NCBI GenBank assembly: GCA_049613665.1
Contig: JBMZCV010000070.1
Location: 1 to 23,324 of the forward strand
Origin: JBMZCV01 sp049613665
Lineage (GTDB): Bacteria; Bacteroidota; Bacteroidia; Chitinophagales; UBA2359
Reading direction: 5' to 3'
DNA length: 23,324 nt
Positions 1 to 5,842 of the stretch are shown one piece after another. Below the pieces are notes generated by a model that saw only the letters and a list, made by a program, of their open reading frames with translations, was not told the origin of the DNA and made no database searches. How positions within the stretch are numbered: position 1 is the first letter of the stretch; every line of letters begins with the position of its first letter. A program made the translations under genes and the position numbers.

Positions 1-73
1 ATAAGATTTTCTCCTTTTTTTCTTGCTTTTTGACACGGTTTATATTTCTAAAACAGCAATAGTGCATATTTTT

Positions 74-81
74 TATATTTG
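74..81 (+). promoter_or_regulatory. Candidate -7 promoter box (TATATTTG)
   Basis: The box matches the Bacteroidota sigma consensus TAnnTTTG exactly. A good -33 TTTG at the usual distance is not evident. If it is used, the transcript for the B12-binding gene would start just upstream of the MITE-like repeat and carry the whole repeat as a leader of about 170 nt. This is a motif match only. Confidence 0.3.
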
Positions 82-95
82 ACACTTTTAGCTAT

Positions 96-264
96 CAATA
101 GTTCGGACATTTATACATTTTTTTATTAAAGGCTTAAACATACTATTTTTTTTAGGCTAAGGTGGCCACTATTTGCAAGTTTTACAGTCTTTTGAACTGA
201 AAAATAGTATGTTTCCTTTGTCAAAAGGCGTTTTTTTATTCAACTGAAAATTGTTATAAAAAAT
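96..264 (+). repeat. MITE-like repeat, copy 1 (right end missing)
   Basis: This copy is nearly identical to copy 3 (22695-22875) over about 169 bp. It starts with the same terminal sequence CAATAGTTCGGACATTTATAC and keeps the internal 15-bp inverted repeat (arms 136-150 and 200-214, AAACATACTATTTTT and its complement). The match stops at base 264, immediately before the ATG of the B12-binding gene. The last 11 bases or so of the right terminal repeat seen in copy 3 (GTCCGAATCATTG side) are absent. No flanking duplication can therefore be tested. The repeat supplies the whole immediate upstream sequence of the gene. It has no coding capacity. Confidence 0.85.
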
Positions 265-681
265 ATGAACAAATTAAATCGTCCAATACGAGTTTTGGTC
301 GCTAAAGTGGGCTTAGATGGCCACGATAGAGGAGCAAAAATTATCGCCTCCGCATTCAGAGATGCAGGCATGGAAGTCATTTATACGGGCTTGCGACAAA
401 CGCCTTTGATGGTGGTCAATGCGGCTTTGCAAGAAGATGTAGATGTCATCGGCATTAGCATTTTGTCGGGGGCTCACAATACTGTTTTTCCCAAAGTATA
501 TGCTTTGATGAAAGAAAAGGAGATGACAGATGTATTGCTTACTGGCGGTGGTATTATTCCAGAAGATGATAGACAAGCTTTGCGAGATTTGGGCGTAGGC
601 GAATTGTTTCCTCCAGGCACTAATATGGCCGAAATAGTGGCGTATATCACGGATTGGGTGGTGGAAAATCGTAGTTTTTAG
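265..681 (+). CDS. Stand-alone cobalamin B12-binding domain protein (acyl-CoA mutase small subunit, IcmB/MCM C-terminal type)
   Basis: This 138-residue protein consists almost entirely of the B12-binding Rossmann-like domain found at the C-terminus of methylmalonyl-CoA mutase and as the separate small subunit IcmB of isobutyryl-CoA mutase. The base-off/His-on motif DxHxxG is present as DGHDRG (residues 18-23, His20 the lower cobalt ligand). It is followed by SILSG (65-69) and GGGIIP (94-99), which line the nucleotide tail in the family. The length matches IcmB. It should bind adenosylcobalamin and pair with a separate catalytic TIM-barrel subunit, which is not in this window. An enoyl-CoA hydratase follows 43 bp downstream, so the two are probably co-transcribed in acyl-CoA or branched-chain catabolism. 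The ATG abuts the MITE-like repeat. Family is secure; the substrate and partner are inference. Confidence 0.92.
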   Translation: MNKLNRPIRVLVAKVGLDGHDRGAKIIASAFRDAGMEVIYTGLRQTPLMVVNAALQEDVDVIGISILSGAHNTVFPKVYALMKEKEMTDVLLTGGGIIPEDDRQALRDLGVGELFPPGTNMAEIVAYITDWVVENRSF

Positions 682-724
682 GTAAACTGTTTTCTTAAAT
701 TAAAAAGGGTATTCAAAAACAAAT

Positions 725-1501
725 ATGTCAAATTTATTAACAAACACAGACGAAAACGGCATTTTAACGATAAGCATCAATCGTGAAAAAAAATTAAATG
801 CCTTAAATGCTAGTGTCATTCAAGAAATAGGCGAAGTATTGCGAGCAAATGCCGATGATTTCGCCATCAAAGGCGTGATTTTGACAGGCGTAGGCAAAAA
901 AGCGTTTGCGGCAGGTGCTGATATTTCGGAATTTGCGAGTTTCAATGGCGAACAAGGACAAGCACTTTCAGAAAGCGGCATGAAAGTATTTGGCTACATA
1001 GAAAACTACAATAAACCAGTAATTGCGGCCGTAAATGGTTATGCTTTAGGCGGTGGCTGTGAGTTGTGTATGTCTTGTCACTTGCGAATAGCCTCTGAAA
1101 ATGCACGTTTCGGACAGCCAGAAGTGAAGCTAGGCCTCACGCCAGGCTATGGCGGCACGCAACGACTTGTGCAGCTTATCGGCAAAGGAAAAGCTTTGGA
1201 ACTCTTATTGACAACCGATATGATAAAAGCATCAGAAGCTTTGCAATTGGGTTTGGTAAATCATGTTGTGCCGCAAGAAGAATTGATGGATAAGTGCCGA
1301 GAAATTTTGAAAAAAATAACTAGAAACGCACCTATTGCGATAGCCAAAACAATTCAAGCCGTTAATGCTCATTTTGAAGATGGCGTAGATGGCTTTCAAA
1401 CAGAAGCGAAAATGTTTGGCGAATGTTTCGATACCGCAGATTTCAAGGAAGGAACAGATGCTTTTTTGAATAAAAGAAGAGCTGTTTTTACAGGGAAGTA
1501 G
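725..1501 (+). CDS. Enoyl-CoA hydratase/isomerase family protein
   Basis: This is a full-length crotonase-fold protein of 258 residues that should hydrate trans-2-enoyl-CoA to 3-hydroxyacyl-CoA in beta-oxidation or related routes. The CoA/oxyanion-hole segment KKAFAAGADI (58-67) and the second oxyanion segment with GGGCEL (109-114) are intact. Both catalytic glutamates of classical enoyl-CoA hydratase are present: Glu113 in GGGCE and Glu133 in GQPEVKLG, followed by PGYGGTQRL. This favours a true hydratase over an isomerase or dehalogenase. It lies 43 bp after the B12-binding gene on the same strand and ends before a strong terminator, so it is probably the last gene of a two-gene operon. Chain-length preference cannot be read; a 3-hydroxybutyryl-CoA (crotonase) role is possible. 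Confidence 0.93.
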   Translation: MSNLLTNTDENGILTISINREKKLNALNASVIQEIGEVLRANADDFAIKGVILTGVGKKAFAAGADISEFASFNGEQGQALSESGMKVFGYIENYNKPVIAAVNGYALGGGCELCMSCHLRIASENARFGQPEVKLGLTPGYGGTQRLVQLIGKGKALELLLTTDMIKASEALQLGLVNHVVPQEELMDKCREILKKITRNAPIAIAKTIQAVNAHFEDGVDGFQTEAKMFGECFDTADFKEGTDAFLNKRRAVFTGK

Positions 1502-1525
1502 AGCTTTTTCTTTAAAAAAAAACAG

Positions 1526-1569
1526 AAAAACCGCACAAACATTTTATTTTAAATGTTTGTGCGGTTTTT
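1526..1569. terminator. Bidirectional intrinsic terminator
   Basis: A perfect 19-bp inverted repeat (arms 1526-1544 and 1551-1569, six-base loop, core CCGCACAAAC) has A-rich sequence on the left and T-rich sequence on the right. It sits between the convergent enoyl-CoA hydratase and prohibitin-like genes and can end both transcripts. Confidence 0.88.
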
Positions 1570-1634
1570 GTTTGCTCAATAGCGATGGGTTTTATACCCA
1601 CCTTTCAGTCATATTTGTAATCAAAAAAACAATT

Positions 1635-2450
1635 TTACTGCCCTAAAATAATCGGCAAACCATCTTTTCCAGAGCCGATAACGACAACTTTAGCATTTTC
1701 AGAGCCAGCTAATCTTTCGGTAGCTTCTATGCCTTTCCAACGCAAATACTCTTGGCTAATGCCTTCACTAACAATTTTTTGAAACGTTCTGATACCTTCT
1801 GCTTCTATCTTTTTACGCTCGGCTTCTTTCGATTCTTTCGCTATCTTAAACTCATACTGTTGCTTTTCTTGCTCTTGTACAAGCTTGTTTTCAATAGCTC
1901 TTTCAATTGCTTCTGGCAGCTTGATAGAACGCAAATTGACAGCTTCCAAAGTAATATATTTTTCCGACAATTTTTCTCGCACCTTAGTTTCGATACCTAC
2001 ACGAACCGAATCACGCTTTTCTGAATAAAGCTCTTCTGGTGTATATTTACCAATAATCTCACGAGCCGCCGACCGCACTACATCACGCACAATACGATTG
2101 CCATATTCACGGCCAATTTCGTTGTGCAAATAGCCAATTTTGTCAGCTTGCGGATGAAAACGAGTAGAAACATCTACGCTAATTGTCAAACCACCACTCG
2201 ACAAAACATCCATTGTTTCTTCTTTGATTTGCTCTCGCACATCATACAAAATCATTTCGTTCCACGGAGCAACAACATGAAACCCCTGACTATAAACGAC
2301 TTCAGTATCTATACCACCGCTAAACTTTTTGAATAACACGCCTTTTTCACCAGGTTTTATTGTCAAAAAAGTGCTATTCGACAAAAAAGCGATTAAAATA
2401 AACGCAACAGCAGCTATCGTTGCGGTTTGTGCAATTTTTGTTTGATCCAT
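1635..2450 (-). CDS. Prohibitin/SPFH-domain membrane protein
   Basis: This 271-residue protein has one N-terminal membrane segment (about residues 10-30) and then a prohibitin-type SPFH (band 7) domain. That is followed by a charged helical, probably coiled-coil region (about 185-230, rich in E, K and Q) and a short tail ending in GLPIILGQ. Recognisable family segments are KPGEKGVLFKKFSGG near residue 35, SVDVSTRFHP and the RSAAREIIGKYTPEELYSEKR stretch around residue 130. Bacterial prohibitins form large inner-membrane ring assemblies thought to scaffold membrane proteases and lipid domains; no enzymatic activity is expected. It is downstream of the SDR gene on the same strand (146 bp gap) and may be transcribed from that promoter or its own. 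The family is clear; the cellular partner is not visible. Confidence 0.92.
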   Translation of the reverse strand: MDQTKIAQTATIAAVAFILIAFLSNSTFLTIKPGEKGVLFKKFSGGIDTEVVYSQGFHVVAPWNEMILYDVREQIKEETMDVLSSGGLTISVDVSTRFHPQADKIGYLHNEIGREYGNRIVRDVVRSAAREIIGKYTPEELYSEKRDSVRVGIETKVREKLSEKYITLEAVNLRSIKLPEAIERAIENKLVQEQEKQQYEFKIAKESKEAERKKIEAEGIRTFQKIVSEGISQEYLRWKGIEATERLAGSENAKVVVIGSGKDGLPIILGQ

Positions 2451-2596
2451 TTTATTATTCTGATTTTTATTTGATATAAAGTTTTTTTGTAAAAAGCATT
2501 GAAATAGTGTTGGACACCATAAAACAGCTTCTTATCATTAAAAACCAATTTTCAGCCTTAAAAGTTCTTTCTCATTCATTTTATGAAAAAAGAAAA

Positions 2597-3376
2597 TCAA
2601 TCTTCCTCTATTTCCCACATATCGCCCCACAAACGCTGGCCGCCATCAAGATAAACGGTTTCACCTGTGATAAAAGCACCCATATCACTCGCCAAAAACA
2701 AGGCTAAGAAAGCCACTTCTTCCATCGTGCCGAGCCGTTTCAAAGGTACTTTTGCACTAATGCCTTTTATCATTTCGGGCGGATAATTCGCTAAACCAGA
2801 CGACTGAATAATGCCTGGAGCAATAGCGTTGATGCGTATTTTGTGTGTTGCCCATTCTATCGCCAGCGTTTTTGTCAAATTATCTACGCCTGCACGAGCC
2901 GCTCCTGTGTGTGCCATGCCTGGAAAACCTTTATAAATATTGGCGATAATATTGATAATAGTTCCACTTTTTTGAGGTATCAAAAACGACAAAGCCATTT
3001 GTCTGCTCATATAAAACGTACCGTTCAAATTGGTATTTACAACGGCATTCCAACCATTTGGCGAAATCATTTCGGCAGGAGAAGGAAACTGTCCGCCAGC
3101 ATTATTGATTAAAATATCGACCGAATCGCCTTTGCTTTTGATATATTCTGCAAACTGCTCTACGTTTTCTGGCTTGCGTATGTCTAGCACAAAAGCATCG
3201 GCTTCACCCAAAGGTTTTAAAATCGCTAAAGCCTCGTCTAAACGCTCTTTCTTGCGAGAGGCAATATATACTTTTGCTCCATATTGCAAAAATTGTTTGG
3301 CTATCGTCAATCCTATGCCACTGCCACCGCCTGTAACTACTATTGTTTTGTTTTTAAATAAATCTGCTTGAAACAT
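2597..3376 (-). CDS. SDR oxidoreductase resembling peroxisomal trans-2-enoyl-CoA reductase (PECR)
   Basis: This 259-residue short-chain dehydrogenase/reductase has the nucleotide-binding motif TGGGSGIG (15-22), NNAGG (91-95) and the C-terminal PG segment (187-188). The active-site region is not the usual YxxxK: it reads HTGAARAGVDNLTK (156-169), so the Tyr position is Thr157 and the Lys position Arg161. The same GAARAGV pattern, together with GGQF-SPAE-IS--GW, is characteristic of animal PECR as I recall it, so an NADPH-dependent trans-2-enoyl-CoA (or 2,4-dienoyl-CoA) reductase is the best reading. This fits an acyl-CoA-handling locus with the hydratase nearby. Its own promoter-like box lies 36 bp upstream, and its upstream region is shared with the divergent restriction-modification operon. 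The substrate is inferred. Confidence 0.88.
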   Translation of the reverse strand: MFQADLFKNKTIVVTGGGSGIGLTIAKQFLQYGAKVYIASRKKERLDEALAILKPLGEADAFVLDIRKPENVEQFAEYIKSKGDSVDILINNAGGQFPSPAEMISPNGWNAVVNTNLNGTFYMSRQMALSFLIPQKSGTIINIIANIYKGFPGMAHTGAARAGVDNLTKTLAIEWATHKIRINAIAPGIIQSSGLANYPPEMIKGISAKVPLKRLGTMEEVAFLALFLASDMGAFITGETVYLDGGQRLWGDMWEIEED

Positions 3377-3411
3377 TATTTTTGTAGTATTTTTTTAATT
3401 TGATTTTGCTT

Positions 3412-3419
3412 CAAATATA
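3412..3419 (-). promoter_or_regulatory. Candidate -7 promoter box of the SDR gene
   Basis: On the minus strand this reads TATATTTG, an exact TAnnTTTG box, 36 bp before the SDR start codon. A TTG about 23 bases further upstream (CTTGC) could act as the -33 element. The support is motif and position only. Confidence 0.45.
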
Positions 3420-3466
3420 CAAACAAAAAGCAAGGTTTTTAGCAAGTGTGCAAAAGTTTTCTTCTT

Positions 3467-3480
3467 AATCAAAATTGATA
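3467..3480 (+). repeat. 14-bp direct repeat flanking the R-M cassette, left copy
   Basis: The sequence AATCAAAATTGATA recurs exactly at 5620-5633. The pair brackets the methyltransferase and endonuclease genes and the methyltransferase promoter box. It could be a target-site duplication or recombination scar from cassette insertion. The composition is simple and AT-rich, so chance is not excluded. Confidence 0.55.
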
Positions 3481-3508
3481 CTATACAAGCATTTAGCAAA
3501 AAAATATG

Positions 3509-3516
3509 TATATTTG
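3509..3516 (+). promoter_or_regulatory. Candidate -7 promoter box of the restriction-modification operon
   Basis: TATATTTG matches TAnnTTTG exactly, about 60 bp upstream of the methyltransferase ATG. The -33 candidate (TTTAG at 3492-3496) is weak. It lies inside the direct repeats, so the cassette would carry its own promoter. Confidence 0.45.
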
Positions 3517-3576
3517 TAATCTAAAAACTCAAAAAGCAAGCAACAATCTTTTCTAAGAACTAATTTTTTTTATAGT

Positions 3577-4590
3577 ATGAAATATCTAAAAAAAATAAAT
3601 AGCGAGCTAAAACCTTATTTTGATAACCAATTAAATAAAACAGTAATTGATTTATTTGCAGGCTGTGGCGGTTTATCTCTTGGTTTTGAAGCTGTTGGTT
3701 TCAAAACAATTGGATTTGAAAAATTAAAAGATGCTAGTGCAACTTATAAAAAAAATTTGCTTGGTGAGTGCTATACACAAGAATTAAATATTAATACAAA
3801 ATATCCCAAAGCAGATATTATTATTGGCGGCCCACCATGTCAGCCATTTAGTATTGGAGGAAAACAATTGGGTTTGAAAGATGCAAGAGATGGTTTTCCT
3901 ATTTTTTTAGCAGCTGTTGAACAAGTGAAACCCGAGATTTGTCTTTTTGAAAATGTAAGAGGATTATTATATAAAAATAAATGGTATTTAAAAGAAATTA
4001 TTGAGCATTTAGAAAGCTTGGATTATATCATATCTTATGAGCTTTTAAATGCAAAAAATTATGGTGTGCCTCAAAATAGAGAAAGAGTAATTGTGATAGC
4101 TGCAAAAGAAAAAATCTATTTTCCTACAAAATTTGCTTACAAAATAACCGCAGGAGAAGCATTAGGAAAAAAAGCTTTTGAAGTTCCGAAAGATGCAAAA
4201 TTTCTAACAGCAAGCATGGATAAATATGTTGCTAAATATGAAAAAGCATCACATTGTGTTAATCCTAGAGATTTGCATTTACATAAGCCTGCCAGAACGC
4301 TTACCTGTCGAAATTTGGCAGGAGCAACAGGAGATATGCACAGAATAAAATTGCCAGATGGACGACGAAGGCGTTTAACAACCAGCGAGGCGGCCAGATT
4401 GCAAAGCTTTCCTGATACCTTTCAATTTGTTGGCTCGGAAACAAGTATATTTAATCAAATAGGAAATTCTGTTGCCCCTTATTTTGCACTTGCATTAGCA
4501 AAAAAAATAAAAAAGTATTTTATGAGTGAAAATAAATATGATAATATAGCAATAGATAACAATAATCAATTACTAATTTTCCAAAAATGA
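3577..4590 (+). CDS. DNA (cytosine-5-)-methyltransferase, type II R-M system
   Basis: This 337-residue C5-cytosine methyltransferase has the family motifs in order. Motif I is DLFAGCGGLSLGFE (25-38), binding S-adenosylmethionine. Motif IV is GGPPCQPFS (84-92), with catalytic Cys88. Motif VI is FENVRG (125-129 core, Glu126). Motif VIII is QNRERVIVIA (166-175), motif IX is around RTLTCRN (240-246) and motif X is NQIGNSVAPY (293-302). The variable target-recognition stretch (about 180-240) is short, so the recognised sequence cannot be read. The gene overlaps the endonuclease gene by ATGA, so translation is probably coupled, and it should protect host DNA from that enzyme. Codon use is richer in TTA and AT-ending codons than in the neighbours, which favour TTG, consistent with recent transfer. 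The function is secure; the modified site is unknown. Confidence 0.96.
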   Translation: MKYLKKINSELKPYFDNQLNKTVIDLFAGCGGLSLGFEAVGFKTIGFEKLKDASATYKKNLLGECYTQELNINTKYPKADIIIGGPPCQPFSIGGKQLGLKDARDGFPIFLAAVEQVKPEICLFENVRGLLYKNKWYLKEIIEHLESLDYIISYELLNAKNYGVPQNRERVIVIAAKEKIYFPTKFAYKITAGEALGKKAFEVPKDAKFLTASMDKYVAKYEKASHCVNPRDLHLHKPARTLTCRNLAGATGDMHRIKLPDGRRRRLTTSEAARLQSFPDTFQFVGSETSIFNQIGNSVAPYFALALAKKIKKYFMSENKYDNIAIDNNNQLLIFQK

Positions 4591-5612
4591 ATGACAAAAA
4601 CTATATAAGCCTGAAAAAGTGTAAAACTTTTGCTTCTAAAAAACCTCAATTACAAGAACTCATCAATCATACTTTATGGATTTTAGAAGCCTTTGGCATA
4701 CCAACAAATGCTACAAGTAGAAGGCTGGAGAGAATGGCTATTGTTTTTTTGGCTCTTGCTGATGTAAAATGTTTAGAAGATTTTAGTTTGGCAAAAGATT
4801 TAGAAAAACATCAACGTTTTTTGAAAACAAGAGATATTATTCGATATGTCAATCGCAATTTTCAAGAAAAGATAAGCAGCGGCTCTTATGATGATATTAG
4901 AAGAAAAGATTTGAAGGTTCTTTTATTAGGAAATATTGTCTTAAAATCTAATCCTAATTTAGCCACCAACGATTCTACAAGAGGTTATGGAATAAATCCT
5001 GTCTATGCAAATCTAGTAAGATTGTATCAATGTAAAAATTGGATTGATATAGTAAAAAAACAACTAGCTAATTCCGAACCTATATCAGAAATTTTAAAAA
5101 GAAAAAGAAATTTAGAAAAAGTAGCAGTTTTATTACCATCTGGTTTAGAATTAGAATTTTCGGCTGGCAAACATAATGTGCTACAAAAAGTAATTATTGA
5201 AAACTTTCTTACTAGATATGGATATTCTGCTAAAGTGCTTTATGTCGGAGATACTGCTGATAAATACTTGCATTTAGACAAAAAAACACTACAGGAACTT
5301 AACTTTTTTGATATTGCACATGAAGAATTGCCAGATATTATTGCCTATTCTACACAAAAAAAATGGCTATATCTTATTGAAGCAGTACATAGTTCTGGAG
5401 CTATAGATGAAATGAGACTCTTACAATTACAAAAACTAACGAAGCATTGCAAAGCAGATATTGTTTATGTTACTGCATTTTTAGATAGAAAAACATTTCG
5501 AAAATTTGTTGCTGATATAGCATGGGAAACAGAAGTTTGGATTGCTGATAATCCAGACCATTTAATCCATTTTAATGGAGATAAATTTTTAGGCCCTTAT
5601 AGTAAATCGTGA
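4587..5612 (+). CDS. BsuBI/PstI-family type II restriction endonuclease
   Basis: This 341-residue protein has two regions typical of the BsuBI/PstI family. The N-terminal helical, winged-helix-like domain (about 20-165) includes NATSRRLERMAIVFLALADV-type sequence. The C-terminal catalytic domain (about 175-340) contains VLYVGDTADKYLHLD (217-231), ELPDIIAY (247-254), LYLIEAV (261-267), DIVYVTAFLDRKTF and IAWETEVWIAD. PD at 249-250 and Glu265 probably supply the metal-binding acids of a PD-(D/E)xK-type site. The family prototypes cut CTGCAG, but specificity here is not proven. The start is fixed by the ATGA overlap with the methyltransferase. The prototypes are paired with N6-adenine methyltransferases, whereas this one is paired with a C5 enzyme. 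No controller-protein gene is visible. The sequence is full length with no frameshift, so it is probably active. Confidence 0.93.
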   Translation: MNDKNYISLKKCKTFASKKPQLQELINHTLWILEAFGIPTNATSRRLERMAIVFLALADVKCLEDFSLAKDLEKHQRFLKTRDIIRYVNRNFQEKISSGSYDDIRRKDLKVLLLGNIVLKSNPNLATNDSTRGYGINPVYANLVRLYQCKNWIDIVKKQLANSEPISEILKRKRNLEKVAVLLPSGLELEFSAGKHNVLQKVIIENFLTRYGYSAKVLYVGDTADKYLHLDKKTLQELNFFDIAHEELPDIIAYSTQKKWLYLIEAVHSSGAIDEMRLLQLQKLTKHCKADIVYVTAFLDRKTFRKFVADIAWETEVWIADNPDHLIHFNGDKFLGPYSKS

Positions 5613-5619
5613 TTTTTTC

Positions 5620-5633
5620 AATCAAAATTGATA
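5620..5633 (+). repeat. 14-bp direct repeat flanking the R-M cassette, right copy
   Basis: This is an exact second copy of AATCAAAATTGATA (left copy 3467-3480). It lies 7 bp after the endonuclease stop codon and before the terminator hairpin. Confidence 0.55.
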
Positions 5634-5647
5634 ACAAATACTTTTAT

Positions 5648-5692
5648 TCCAATCCCAAACAAATCTAGATTTGTTTGGGATTGGATTTTTTT
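5648..5692 (+). terminator. Intrinsic terminator of the R-M operon
   Basis: A perfect 38-bp palindrome (arms 5648-5665 and 5668-5685, centre CTAG) is followed by seven T residues. It lies 35 bp after the endonuclease stop and just outside the right direct repeat. It should separate the cassette from the downstream propeller gene. Confidence 0.88.
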
Positions 5693-5792
5693 ATAAATAC
5701 CTTTTTAATATTCTAAATATGCCTTTATGATTTCTTCTAAAAATAAACCCCTAATTGTCAATCAGCTTCTTTTTTTATATTCAAAAACAGCT

Positions 5793-5800
5793 TACATTTG
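5793..5800 (+). promoter_or_regulatory. Candidate -7 promoter box of the propeller gene
   Basis: TACATTTG matches TAnnTTTG and ends 42 bp before the ATG at 5843. The only possible earlier in-frame start, TTG at 5798, lies inside this box. That argues for the ATG at 5843, which directly begins a good signal peptide. Confidence 0.45.
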
Positions 5801-5842
5801 CTCATAAAAAAGATATTTTTAGCTAAAAAACTTATTGAAAAA

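Noticed and set aside
5798..5842. Earlier TTG start for the propeller protein
   Set aside because: The TTG lies inside a TACATTTG -7 box and would add a charged stretch before a normal signal peptide; the ATG at 5843 is better.
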